DNA of 64,000 bases from Vitellaria paradoxa (Eukaryota > Streptophyta > Magnoliopsida > Ericales > Sapotaceae). Of this stretch, positions 9,312-21,353 are shown one piece after another. A program made the translations under genes and the position numbers. The DNA lies in assembly GCA_019916065.1 (NCBI GenBank), contig CM034233.1, positions 45,014,173 to 45,078,172 of the forward strand, in the 5' to 3' direction. Numbering within the stretch: the stretch's first letter is position 1; the number at the start of each line of letters is the position of its first letter. The notes beneath the pieces are model-generated. The model did no database searches. It had not been told where the DNA came from and saw only the letters and a program-made list of their open reading frames with translations.

Positions 9312-10884
9312 CTATTCAACTATTGGCAATGGCTGCAATAATCCAGCTGGCCGTTGATGTTCAGCTTTAACTTGCTGGCAAGTCAAGCATCTGTTGATAA
9401 ATTCTGCTACATCCTTTTTCATCCCGATCCAATAAAACTGACGTTTCAAATCATGGTACATCTTTGTGCTTCCCGGATGTACTGCCAATCGTGAATGGTG
9501 AAATTCCCTCATGACATCCTCCCGTACCAACAGAGGTACAAAAATTCTCCCGTGATATCTCACCATACTATCATCACCTATGATCCATCCTGGCATCTCA
9601 ACTGATTCTCTTAATTTTACCCGAACATTTTCCGTTTCTTCGTCCGACCTTTGTTCTTCAATTACTTTACTTATCAAAATTGGTTGGGCAACCAAAGTAT
9701 ATAATACCGCTTGCTCGCCTTCACTTCCATATTCAAGGTCAAACTCCCCTAATTTTTCCATTATCTCCCACTCTTTAGCTGCAACACATGCAAAATTGCA
9801 ACGAATCTTCCTACTAAGAGCATCAGCAACTACATTAGCTTTACTTGGGTGATACTGTAATTCAAAATCATAATCTTCCATGTATTCCATCCACCTTCTC
9901 TGCCTCAAATTCAAATCTTTTTGTGTAAAGATGTACTTCAAACTTTTATGGTCTGAAAATATTTCAAATTTTTCACCATACAAATAATGTCTCCAAGTCT
10001 TTAATGCAAAGATAACTGCTGCCAGCTCCAAATCATGAACTAGGTAATTCTGCTCATGAGTCTTTAACTGTCTGGAACCATAAGCCACTACCCTTCCTTT
10101 TTGCATCAATACACATCCCAAACCTTCCCTTGAGGCATCACAATATACTGAATAGCCTTCACCTCTTTCTGGAATTATCAAAACTGGTGTAGTAGTCAAT
10201 CTCCTCTTGAGTTCTTGAAATGATTTCTCACAGTCATCACTCCAATTAAACTTAATTCCCTTCCGGGTCAGTCTGGTCAAAGGAGCGGCTAACCTGGAAA
10301 AATCAAGTATTAATCTTCGGTAGTAACCTGCTAAGCCCAGGAAACTACGAATCTCAAATACCGTCTTTGGTCTTGACCATTCTAGAACCGCTTCAACCTT
10401 AGAAGGATCCACTGCCACTCCTTCCTCCGATACCACATGTCCAAGGAATTTTACCTTCTGCAGCCAAAATTCACACTTGCTTAACTTAGCATACAATTGA
10501 TGATCCCTTAAGGTTTGTAAAACTATCTTCAAATGCCTTTCATGTTCCTCTTCTGATTTAGAGTATACCAGCACATCGTCAATGAATACTACTACAATTT
10601 GTCAAGGTAATCTCTAAACACCCTATTCATTAGATCCATAAATACAGCTGGAGCATTGTTAATCCAAATGGCATCACCAAAAACTCGTAGTGCCCATATC
10701 GAGTCCTGAATGCCGTCTTAGAAACATCCTCTGGCCTCACCCTCAATTGGTGATATCCGGACCTTAAGTCAATCTTTGAAAATACGGATGATCCTTTTAA
10801 TTGGTCAAACAAGTCATCAATTCTTGGTAAAGGATACTTATTCTTGATGGTCACTCTGTTCAACTTTCGATAGTCAATGCACAT
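9312..10884 (-). pseudogene. pol: TEK-2 reverse transcriptase, RNase H and integrase zinc finger
   Basis: RT opens at [11 protein letters not shown] and runs through [12 protein letters not shown] and LVMPFGLT. A 1-bp deletion near 10655 and another near 10605 break the frame just before the catalytic FIDD, which is present. From 10574 the frame is open for 420 codons. It contains the RT thumb and connection (AGYYRRL), then RNase H ([35 protein letters not shown]). The integrase zinc finger follows ([10 protein letters not shown] ... [11 protein letters not shown]). Both enzymes turn genomic RNA into cDNA within the particle. Sequence quality otherwise resembles a recently active element. Confidence 0.93.
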
Positions 10885-13056
10885 TCTTAGTGTTCCATCT
10901 TATTTTTGTTACAAATAATGCCGGTGCACCCCAAGGTGAGGTACTTGGCCTAATAAATCCCTTAGTTAACAGTTCCTCCAATTGTTTCTTTAATTCCGCC
11001 AATTCTGCTGGCGCCATCCTATACGGAGGAATAGATATGGGTTCTGTGCCTGGTGCTAGAGCGATGCTAAATTCCACTTCTCGCTTAGGTGGTAGACCCA
11101 AAATGTCTTTCGGGAACACGTCGGGGAATTCACAAGCAATTCTAGGCAATTCTACCTCACTGTTGTTTTCTTCCTCATTTATAGACATACAAGCAAATAG
11201 ATTGTATAAATCCACTCGCCCATGTCCATCCAAAATCGGCAGGGTGAATGACTCTTGCCGATCGGTAAAGAAACGTATTCGATTTCCTTCCGAGGTAAGC
11301 AAGGTCACCCGTCCCTTAGAGCAATCAATTATTGCTTGGTAAGATACAAGCCAGTCCATACCAAGAATGACATCAAAATTCTTCATTTCTAATAGAACCA
11401 GATCAAACACCGAACGGTACTCTCGACCATCAATGGCATCTTTAATCCCCAATTCACATTCTTTACACACTTTTGTCAACCAAGAACACCTCGCTACTGG
11501 TGTTTCAATACGCAAGGGTGAGATTAAATCATTCAAATCTAATTCCAATGCAGTCACAAATGAGGCAGCAATAAAAGAATGTGATTCTCCGGTATCAATA
11601 AGTACAGTGGCTCTAGAAGAATAAATGCGAAAAGTACCTCTGGTCACTAGTGGTTCCATCGGTGCTTCCTGAGGTGCCACCATGAAAACTCTTCCCTGTG
11701 TTGGCACGTTTGGCGGTCTACCAACTCTCTGTCCTTGTTGGCCGAGTCTCCCTTGCTGTTGTACTCCACTCTGCATTGTTCCTTGTGGAACAAATCTCTG
11801 TGGCTGCTGTTGAACTGAATGTGATGTTGAAGAGCGGTTACCCTGAACGGACTGGCCTGTCTGATAAGTTCTTCCTCCTATACTCCCTTGCCTTTGTGGG
11901 CAGAACCATTGAATGTGCCACATCTGACCACAGTTATAACAAACTTTACTCTGTCCATTGCCTGTTGTACCCGCCTGTCCAGTTTGTCTTTTCGCCCAGG
12001 GACACTCAGTATCCCTGTGACCTGATTTTCTGCAATTAAAGCAAACTATTTGCCTTTGAGACACCTCATCAGACCTCCTAGATTGAGTAGATGCTACATT
12101 TTCCTGGAATGAACGTTGAATTTGTGGAGTTGATGAGCTACCTTTTTGTCTCTTACAATTGCCACCTTCCTGCTGAGCTCCCGAGTTTTTGCTATGACGG
12201 CCTTCCTGAATACTCCTAGTTTCATTCATATCTCGCTCCACAGTCATTGCTCTATTTATCAGGACCTCATAATCCTCCAACCCCAACAATACCATTCTAT
12301 TTCTTAAAGCTGGCCTCAACCCACGCTCGAATCTTCTACACCTTAGATGTGTGGAAGAAACAAGCTCTGGGGCATACTTAGACAAATCCGAGAACTTTCT
12401 TTCATATTCCAACACTGACATGGACCCCTGTATCAGATTGATGAATTCTTCTCTCTTTGCATCTCGTAACGATTGTGGAAAGAAATGATCTCTGAATTTC
12501 TCCTTGAATCCATCCTAAGTAAGTCCCACCGATCCTTTGGAGTCCTTCACACTAGTCCACCATCCAGCTGCTCGTCCCATCAGTTGGAAAGCTATCAAAG
12601 TAATTCGTGTCGAGTGATCAGTAATGTCCATGGCTACCAGAATTTTCTCACATTCATCCAAAAACTGCTCCGCCATATCGGTGTCTGCTATGCCATCATA
12701 GGTGGGAGGTTTCATCCTCCGAAATTTCTCTAAAGAATTAGAACCAGCTTGTAACTGTGATTGTTGATCAATTCTAGCATTTCAGCTAATACTGCTACTG
12801 CTGCAGCCAACTGTTATAATACTGCTCCTGTATCTAGTACAGCGGGCTGCAAAATTCCTGGTCCCTGAGTATGTACTCCCTCTCTCCTTGAGACCTCTTG
12901 CTGAATCTCAGGGTGAACTTCGGCAACCACACTATGGTGTGACGGTTGTTCTGCCTGCGTAGGTATATCGTTTCCAATTACATTGGCAACAGAAACTTCT
13001 CTACTTCTGCAGTGACTTCCACCTCGTCCTCGACCTCGAGCTCTACGTGGTGGCAT
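10874..13056 (-). pseudogene. gag: TEK-2 gag and aspartic protease
   Basis: The start at ATG 13056 gives MPPRRARGRGRGG. An in-frame TAA (about 12814), a frameshift near 12780 and a TAG near 12515 interrupt the N-terminal half. From 12421 a 515-codon frame is open. It carries YERKFSDLSKYAPEL, two zinc knuckles (CFNCRKSGHRDTEC and CYNCGQMWHIQWFC; the second has Trp in place of Gly before His), and a Gln-rich linker. The protease follows with an intact VLIDTGESHSFI active site and GMDWLVSY. A 2-bp insertion near 10900 ends the frame (VTKIRW...) at the RT boundary. The product would be the structural polyprotein plus its processing enzyme. Confidence 0.93.
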
Positions 13057-13403
13057 ATTCTATTATACAGAATTGAAGCTTAATATTATATCAGAACAGC
13101 CCATCAATAAATTTAAGATCTAAAACTTAAAACTTTGTAACTGAGATAACAAAAATACATAAGAAGATATTTATAAGGAATATTTATATTTTACATTATG
13201 GTTAGAAGGCGGTTTCTTGGATCTATATACAATGAAATTTTTTTTTTCTAGAATTCTCGTTTCAAAAGAACAAAACACTGATTTTACAAGACAGTCACTG
13301 GAGAGAGATGTATAAACATAGCAAAATTTCTCATCTCCATGTTATGGCTATCAGATAACTAGTTGCTATAAGAACTAACATTGTTATTATTTTCCTAGTC
13401 ATC

Positions 13404-13808
13404 TTAGTTATTTCTGCAGAATCTACGTATATGTCCAGACTGGCCACAAGAGTAGCACCTAGGTGGGCTTGGAGGGCTTCTCTGCTGAACACGCTCAACC
13501 TGTTGGCACCTAGAGCATACTTGGACCCTATTTCCAACCCCAGTGCAGGATATATTGTCCCTGGTACTCCCTTCCTGTTCCCCGGCATTGATGTATACTG
13601 TGGTAGGTATTGGTTGCAGAATTATGATCGGCTGCAAAACAGCGTATGGAGGTAGACTGATTTGGGGTGGATATACTGGTCCGACACCTGAAGGTGGGTT
13701 AAACATTGCTTCTGGGTTGATATGTATGAGAAGCTCATTATCAAGCCAGACTATCTCTGGGGTTGGGTTCACTCTGCTAGGTTGCCCCAGATTGATAGGG
13801 TTGGCCAT
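13404..13808 (-). CDS. Extra upstream ORF with CCHC zinc knuckle in TEK-2
   Basis: A 134-codon ORF (MANPINLGQPSRVN...) lies between the PBS and gag of TEK-2, same strand, ending about 350 bp before the gag ATG. Its Pro-rich N-terminal two thirds are unfamiliar to me. Near the C terminus it has CYSCGQSGHIRRFC, a perfect CX2CX4HX4C zinc knuckle, preceded by CSRCQQ, which may be half of another. Tekay elements normally start coding with gag, so this is an additional ORF. It could be a fragment of another gag, a separate nucleic-acid-binding protein, or an upstream exon spliced to gag. It has no internal stop, unlike gag. The TEK-1 equivalent lies outside the window. Confidence 0.5.
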   Translation of the reverse strand: MANPINLGQPSRVNPTPEIVWLDNELLIHINPEAMFNPPSGVGPVYPPQISLPPYAVLQPIIILQPIPTTVYINAGEQEGSTRDNISCTGVGNRVQVCSRCQQVERVQQRSPPSPPRCYSCGQSGHIRRFCRNN

Positions 13809-13983
13809 TTTCCTAAAAACAATAAAAAAAATTCAAATTAATTCTATCATCATATTTTATACACAAATATTATTTAAATAGTAAACACATTTTCATATGA
13901 GGCTTCCAATAATTTTAGCAGTTAATTTCAATTTTCACATAAAAACATCTACTCCCACAGTCTCTAGGTGTTCTAAAACCTTC

Positions 13984-13995
13984 GCTCTAATACCA
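13984..13995 (-). other. TEK-2 primer-binding site (initiator tRNA-Met type)
   Basis: The minus strand reads TGGTATTAGAGC, one base from TGGTATCAGAGC, the usual initiator-tRNA-Met PBS. It lies 3 bases inside the 5' LTR. Confidence 0.85.
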
Positions 13996-13998
13996 AAC

Positions 13999-16023
13999 TG
14001 TAACGCTCTGAATTTTTAGACCCAAGGAATGAGTGATGGAATCACACATTAAGTGCAAAGTTACTTAAACTTTTATAAAAGTGCTCCAAATAACCCAGAG
14101 TAAACATATTGGCCTTATGGCCTTACAACCATATCAAATAAGAACTAACTTAATTACACCGTCCCAGATATTTAAGTAAAAGTCTGCTTCCAAAATCCAT
14201 ACTTAAGTCCTTCCAAGTTGCCCATTTAAATTACTAGATTCTGTACCTGCACCACAGTCTGTAGGGACGTGAGCACGAATCCACGGGTGCCCACGTTGCA
14301 TAATAGAAACATATATGACACGCAACACAAATAACAATTTAAAATTAATGGGCGCAATGTACAAAGCAATACATGGTTAGATCATTAGAACATACAGAAA
14401 AAAAAAATTCAATTATTATCTTTCACTTATCTTTTTATTGTCACATCACAATCATTACAAACATGGGGCAGATACTATATAATATCGTCGTTCACGGGTC
14501 CAGACTCGATGGCCACGATTAGCCAGTTAATTATCATCGTTGTAGGCTACTAACCTACTAGCATGAATACCAACCCCTGCGCAGGTTTAGGGTTTCTCAA
14601 CCCAAGGGTAATCTCTGTACCCTTCCTATTTTCCTTAGTATCTGTCAACCCCGCAATCACAATATCATTCACATTTCTTTTTGTTTTTATTATCATCATC
14701 TCAACATAACAATTTATTAAAATCAGCTATTAACATCACATTACCATTTTCATATGCATATATTCCGTTATCAAAATAACTCCCTCAAACGCCTCAAACT
14801 AAACATTTCAAGTCACTAATATTATTTATTACACCCCTTTTTGTATGTGTCTACTCATTTTCGTACACTGATAATGTATTAAAAGAAATTATGCATTTAT
14901 TTATCGTTGGGTTGAAAGAATTTTTTTTTTTTTAGAATTATATAAAAAAAAATTGGAAAAAATTAGATTACAAAAAAAAATATGTAAACATTACCGAATT
15001 TAAAATATTTGCTTAGAAATATCTAATTATAATTTCCCATAAATTATAGGAGTAAAATCCTAAAATTTAATATATATATATATATCTATATATAATTCTG
15101 TATACGTATATACGGGTGAGTGTTTTGAGTCACTAGAAAGAATTGTTGAACGTAAAACCATTGTTGGGAATTTTGTTAATTGTGAGGGAATATTCCTAGA
15201 ATATTCCCTCCTAAATCATCAAACTTGATCCTAATAACTCCACCAGGTAACTTGGTAATTGGGATGGAATATTCCTAGAATATTCTTTCAAAATTCTTCA
15301 CTTCCAATGAATACTCCCAGGCAATATTTCCTTTGGCCATGACGCATCCGAGGTGATTCGGGCATAATTTATACAATGTAGTCTAAATTTAGTTATATTT
15401 ATATACAATAATAACACATAAATTTACTAAAAATATTTTTATCTCTCATATATGTAAATAAAATGCATTAAATCCCTACCTCAAATATCCAAGATAGCAG
15501 AATGAAAGCTTGTGGTTGTCAACCAACTCCCTGCAAACTCAAAATATTGTTCCTAATAATAAAAAAAAAATTACTAAAATATTTTAATATATATATATTT
15601 TTTTCAAAGCCTTCAATATATTTAAATTTGGCGGGAATTTACTTCACTTACCTAACCTCAGCTTCTCCCGCACACGGCTTCCTTTCCAACTCTGTCTCTC
15701 TCTCAGCTTATCTCTACCAGACTACCCCTATTATAATATATATACAAACCAATGCTTGGTCTCCAAGCAAGAAAGTATTGCATCCAATAAAAGTGTTGCG
15801 TGTGTGTCTTTGGTGCAGTGGCCATAATTGGCCACGTTTTTTTTTTTTTTTTTTTTTTTTCCCTTCTGGCACCAATTACCTAGCCAGCTATGCATATATA
15901 TATAAACTTACAAACAATAACATATCCAAGCAATCATTATCCATCATAAATATTACTAATTAATATTTTTATTTATTTATATAATATAGATTAAAAGTAA
16001 AAAAAAAAAATTGGGTTATTACA
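13999..16023 (-). repeat. TEK-2 5' LTR (right copy)
   Basis: A near-identical copy of 6166-8192, ending at the TGATT target duplication. Scattered substitutions, a shorter AT run and a longer T run (about 15838-15860) are the visible differences. Confidence 0.93.
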
Positions 16024-17536
16024 TGATTACACTTGAGAAGTGTAATTACAAACTCCCTAACTCAACACTTACTCATGCATTAAAATAAGTAAAGTTGAAG
16101 TTTTAGTGTTATTGTGTTACTTATACTTTTATTGTTTTATTTGTAGGAAAAATGGCAAGGATGTCGAAGTTTATAGCTATGGAGAGGGCCAAGAAGACAA
16201 AGAAATAGTCATGGTTCGAACCCCATCTTGAATGGAAAAGACTAGCCCAAAGACCCAACCAAGAGAAGGAAAGAAAGCAATGAAGGAGAAACTAGACAGT
16301 CCCCACCGTCACCCAGATGGTCGGGACCATAGAAAGTACAAAACTTCAGACGGTCCCGACCCCCTCTCCAGATGGTCGGGACCACCCGTGATTTACAATA
16401 GCCGCATGAAAGCTCCTCTTTTAGGGTTTCTTGGCATCTTTTTAAGGACCCACTGCACGGCCATGAAGGGGGGGATGCCTCCTTTGAAGATTACTACACT
16501 TTAGATTGAGAGTTAGATTAGGTTTTGATTAATTTTAGAGTGATTTGTACACTTGGACGCGTGGATTTATGGAGGTTTTTGGAGTTTTCATCATTGTCTT
16601 CGCATTACTAGTTCATCTTCTCTTTTACATTCGAGTTACATTGTAAGTTGCACTTCGATTTACTTTGATTTATTTCGTTTTACTTTGTAATATAATGTTT
16701 TGCTTGTTTCGATTCCTTTTTCGCATGATGGATTGTGCTTTTATTCTTTTTGTGATGTTTAAAGTAGTTTTAGCATAAAACCCTAGTTCTTGATTCAACG
16801 AATCAAGAATGGGTAGTTCACGAAAAACCTTGGGGTGTTAGTAGACCCTTCGCATGGGTTGTGAGAGCTCATGCGTAAGGATCTACCATGTTAAAATCTA
16901 TTTTCAACTTGTTTCGAAAACATTCGAAACCGAAAATCTTTAACCACACTCATTTGAAGTCACTGGTATGGGTTTTCGAATATAACCGTTTACATACTTT
17001 CGAATAAGGTTAAAAATAGGTTTCGAATTCATTTCTAGTTTCGTTTGTTTGAAAAACTTTTGGAAACAAAGGTCTTTAACCATATCCGCTTGAGATCACT
17101 GGTACTGACCTTTGATTACAAAATTCTTAACACTTTTCTAATTAAACCCTAATCTAGATTTGAATAAAAACATCCCAAGGTAAAGTAGTGAACTACTCAG
17201 ACTTGAAAGTTGGATCAAGAGCCTTTTTAGTATTGTGCTTGTTATTTAATTTAATTTATGAGTTAATTTATTCGCTTTAGAATTTAGAGTAGATGCTTTG
17301 TTTGCATTTTAAAGTTAAATTGAATTTCTTTCATTTAGAATCTAAAACAAAAGTTTGAGTTGCTAAAAAATTAGTTTAAATTAATTTAGGTTCACCTACC
17401 AACTAAGAGAACAAGTCTAGAACTTTTAACAAATCCCTTCCTGTGGATTCGACCTCGGTACTCACCGAGTTTTAAAACTACGACTGCCCTCTTGCACTTG
17501 AGAGGTAGAACCCAAAACACTTTTTAGGGTCGGTCA
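16024..17536 (+). repeat. ATH-3 3' LTR
   Basis: A copy of 355-1862, starting TGATTACACTTGAGAAGTGT and ending AGGGTCGGTCA. The TATA-like site, the palindrome (16787-16809) and the stem-loops are conserved. Its first five bases are the TEK-2 target duplication. Confidence 0.93.
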
Positions 17537-17541
17537 TGAGT

Positions 17542-19082
17542 CCTAGGTCATCTTCCACAGGGAGCAAGGGTGTGACTAAATCTTTGGAAAACTTGGTTTC
17601 AAAAACACTTGCGAAAATCTTAAAAAGAAAAGATGAAAATATTTTTGGAGTTTTCAAATAGGGAATTGTGATGATGGTTTGAAAATTGAAAACACAATTT
17701 AAACGAAAAATGGAAACACGAAGATGTAAACTTTAACAAACTATGCGAATTGAACTTAAGCAAACTATGTAAATTGAAACGCTTGGCTTTAACCCAACCC
17801 TGTAATGTCCTCGAAGGGCTGAATTCGGATATGTATTTAACGCAACCTAATTCTTACACCAATAATATTAGGTCAAAAGATTCAACGTTAGAAAACTCTT
17901 TCGTAAGGGGTTCGAGATTCTAGGTTTTGAATTTAAGTTCGAAGTCCCGGGGACATGGAATTGACCTTCGTTTCGCACAAGTGTAAACAAAGTTCAATTG
18001 TATCACGGGTGGTTCGTTTTTGAAAAGCAACCTAGAATAACGATCCTTACGTTTTTACTCAGAAGATAATAAACATATTTCACTTTACATTATCCGAATT
18101 CAACTCTTCGATTTCATCACGTTCCTAGATTAAAGCCAAGAAAAACCCTAACCTAACATTGCGAAAGCATAAACGACGCCTGTTGAAAAGGAAATCATCT
18201 TCATTATACACTCAAACATGAAAATGAAGTAGATCGAAAAGGTTTAAAGCGATTTCGAAAACAAATCAATCATAAACAAAGACTACGAAATACTACAAAG
18301 TGAAAATAAAGAACAAAACTATAGAGAATAATGAACCTTTAATTAAAACGAAAGTGACTTACAAGTTAATCTTAATGCGAAGATGAAACAAAGCTTGAAC
18401 AACCCAAGGCGAAATCAAAACCTTAACCCTAATCTAAACTAAACTAAGAAAAGAGAAGAAATGCATAGGGTTTTTTTTTTTCCTGACCTCAGTACATAAA
18501 AAATCTACCCTTTTATATCATTACATAGTTCAAGGGTATAATGGTAAAATCACATTATAAACTTCATTATGAACATGTGCTGGAGAGGTCACCAGGGGCG
18601 CCCATGGCTGATGTGGGGCGCCTGTGGCTTAGTAGTCAGAAGTGTTTGATGAAGTTCCCAACGAAACAGCCCCAAAACACCCTCTCAGCGGGTGCCCATC
18701 CGATTAAGGGTGGGGCGCCTGTGGGCAGTCAGTGGCGCCCGTGGCTTAGTAAGGGGCGCCCATGGGCAACCTCCACCAACTACTCGACGAAAGCCTCTGA
18801 AACATGAACTTTTCTCCAAAAACTCCTCTCGGTGGGCACCCATCTGCTTTTGGGTGGGGCGCTTGTGGCCTTTGTGGGGCGCCCATCAGTTCCAACTTCA
18901 GCTCCTTGCCTCATTCAGCTCATCTTTACCTCTTTTCTTCTCCATTTGATCACCAAACACCTGCAAACATCCACAAATATGCAAATTAACTCACTTCATT
19001 ATAACTTGTAAGATTTATGAAGATTAAACACTTAAAACCCCTTGCAAAATCATGATGAAATAACATTATATATGCTCATTCA
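17542..19082 (-). repeat. ATH-2 3' LTR, main part (remainder at 286-354)
   Basis: It matches the intact ATH-2 LTR at 23160-24759. On the minus strand it begins TGAATGAGCATATATAATG next to the PPT. GGGGCGCC/GGGTGCCC motifs crowd 18590-18890, with a TATA-like GATATAAAAGG (minus strand, about 18505-18525) downstream of them. ORFs here are artefacts of the LTR. Confidence 0.9.
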
Positions 19083-21353
19083 CACCCCCTATCCTAAACA
19101 TTGCTAGTCCCTAGCAATGCATGCAACTAGTCCATGGGTCACACAAACTTATGCTAGAACATCTATGACTTGCAAGTGTTTATTCAAATCAAAACAAATT
19201 GACTCAAATCTACACTACCATGATGTCCATTTTCGTAGGAACACACGGCCACACTTAGCGCGTGAGGTAAGCCCTTTAAACCCTTAGGTTCCCCTTAGTG
19301 GACGAGTAAGGTCTCGTGAGGGTTTGCAGTGATGCTACCCACAAACATCTATGGTATGGTCTCAAGGTGTCAAATAGTGATTAAGGTCCACAATGACTTG
19401 AGTTTAAGCCCAACAAGTTACACAATTCAAATCTTATGTGTAATTCCCAAGTGCTAGCATAAATGTATGTGCTATCAAAATTGGAAGAGCATGTGTGCAA
19501 AATAGTGTCATTCATTCAACAAGGTTTCGAAAGCATAATAAGAACTAAGTTTCAACTTCAAAAGCTTATAAGGTAGATCACTCATAGAAAGAAAGTCACT
19601 CATTAAGGGTTCACTCATGCCTATGAGCATATAATGCAATGCTCTTCTAGTTCCACGCAACCACACGAATAAATGAGTGAATTGAATTGAAGTTTCGAGT
19701 GGGTAACTCATATTAACAAGTTCCAATGCCATGCAATAGATTACACCACACAACCCACACAAGACCACTATATGCACACACAAGAGTTGCTCACTTAGAA
19801 TCCACTAGATCTTTGATCTAGTTGTAACTTGGCCATGGGTAATGGTTAAACAATGAAAGGTATGGAAATCAAAGCACATGCCTTGGGATAAATATGCTCA
19901 AGTCCACACAAGTCTCATACTACCCATTGCATTTCTATACCCTAACCAACAACATGAAGCTTATTCACAAACTTACAAACTACTTTTGGGACATTCTTGG
20001 CAACTCCATTTCAAAGCATAAGTCCCACAAACAGAATGAAATTTTTTTTTCTTATGTTTTTTTTTTTTTTTGAAAAGATGAAGAATGAACTATACAATGC
20101 ATGAATTCTCATCCCAGCATTCACCCTCATTTGGCTCTCAAAAGCTTACATTCCCAACCCCAAATTCCCAACTTAGACTTTGAGGCACTTTCACAACCCA
20201 AGACATGTGAGGGTTAGGCTTAAAGTGTGTGAATGGGGTGTAGGGGATATCATATATGAGGTGAACCAAGAAGAGAAAAATTTAATTCACACACTTTATT
20301 GTAAGGCTTCAAGTTGGTTCCTAAGACAATTTTATATCAAGAAAGGACAAAAAGGCCCAAAATAGCAAAGAGGGCCTAGCATCATGTTCTAAGCTCGCAA
20401 ACAACTCATATGTGCTAAGTGAACACTCATGCAAATGTGTGATGCAACTGGGGCATTGAAAACCAAAATAAAGAACCACTGAGCTGAAATAATGTGCAAC
20501 CCCTCATGAAAAGAATAAATGGCTCTAAAGCTCACCACTAAAGGGGTATAAGTCTCTACCTAGTCCAAAGATGCTCCATTGACCAATGTTACACAAAGTT
20601 CACTCTTAAGCACATAAGTTCTTCCGTGATAGCCAAAAATGCACAAGGTTATGACACACTCAACTTAAATTAAGTTTCCTATCAAAGCTTGAACAAGACT
20701 CACTTATCACTCTCACACTCAAATTCACAATCAACTAAACCAAAAAGGGCCAACATGAAAGTATTAATGTGTTAAGTCATGTATTTAAGCTAAAAAATGC
20801 TCAAAATTTGAAAGATTTGACAATTTTAGCACAAAGTGTCATCATGCGAACTCTACCCCCCCAAACTAAACTAAGCATTGTCCTCAATGTGAGAACTATG
20901 ATGCATAAGTGGGTTTATAGTGTGCAAAGTGAGCATAATGATGATGATGAGCATAAAGATCAATCAATATGTAACACATAAGCTAAGCATGCACCCAAAA
21001 AGAGAACCCCATAAGCAATAAAGAACACCTCCCAACCTAGTTTCTATAGCACTTCCAACAACATGTATCCAAGTGTTATGCTCAAAATGTAGAAACAGAA
21101 GGTGAAAGTAGTGGATATTACCTCAAGAGCGTCCTTATTTGAAGAAAAGAAAAAGCTATACAAGAGAAAAGATGAGAAAGAAAATAAAAGAAAAATAAAG
21201 GGAAAATAAGACAAAAGAAAGAGTTAGTACAAAAGAAAAAAATAAAAATAAGAAAAAAGAAAATAAGAGAAAAAAATCAAACCAAAAAAAAAAAGAAAAA
21301 AAAGAAAAAGAAAACTCTAATCTACTATGTACAAAAGAAACAAAGAAGAAGGG
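19083..21353 (-). other. ATH-2 3' noncoding region with PPT, hairpin and conserved block
   Basis: No gene is seen. On the minus strand, after the gag stop it holds a T-rich stretch (about 21110-21340 in plus coordinates), a TTGGGGGGGTAGAG purine run (about 20857-20870) and an A-rich tract (about 20042-20075). The conserved block (19230-19345), the hairpin CATTGCTA/TAGCAATG (19099-19119) and the PPT (19083-19092, AGGGGGTG) follow. The order is the same as in ATH-3 and ATH-4. Confidence 0.82.

Larger units (their letters stand above)
6166..16023 (-). mobile_element. TEK-2: Tekay-type chromovirus, minus strand, nearly complete
   Basis: Two LTRs of about 2.03 kb (6166-8192 and 13999-16023) flank a 5.8-kb interior. 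The TSD TGATT is at 6161-6165 and 16024-16028. On the minus strand the order is LTR, initiator-tRNA-Met PBS, an extra zinc-knuckle ORF, gag, PR, RT, RNase H, integrase with chromodomain-like tail, PPT, LTR. The LTRs look nearly identical by eye, and this is the deepest nested copy, so it is probably the youngest insertion on that path. The coding region nonetheless carries three stops and about four small frameshifts. Confidence 0.94.
355..17536 (+). mobile_element. ATH-3: pol-less Athila-type element, plus strand, inserted in the ATH-2 LTR
   Basis: The 5' LTR is 355-1862 and the 3' LTR 16024-17536. A 5-bp TSD TGAGT is seen at 350-354 and 17537-17541. The flanks rejoin to match the intact ATH-2 LTR around 23219-23250. 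The internal region (1863-6160) has a tRNA-Asp PBS, one frameshifted gag-like gene and about 2.3 kb of conserved noncoding sequence ending in a PPT. TEK-2 is inserted at the PPT/3' LTR border. Without TEK-2 the element is about 7.3 kb. It has no pol. Confidence 0.92.

Noticed and set aside
18541..18989. Overlapping ORFs in the ATH-2 LTR rich in Gly/Trp/Arg
   Set aside because: They translate the repeated GGGGCGCC motif in several frames; there is no family and no conservation of frame between the two LTRs.
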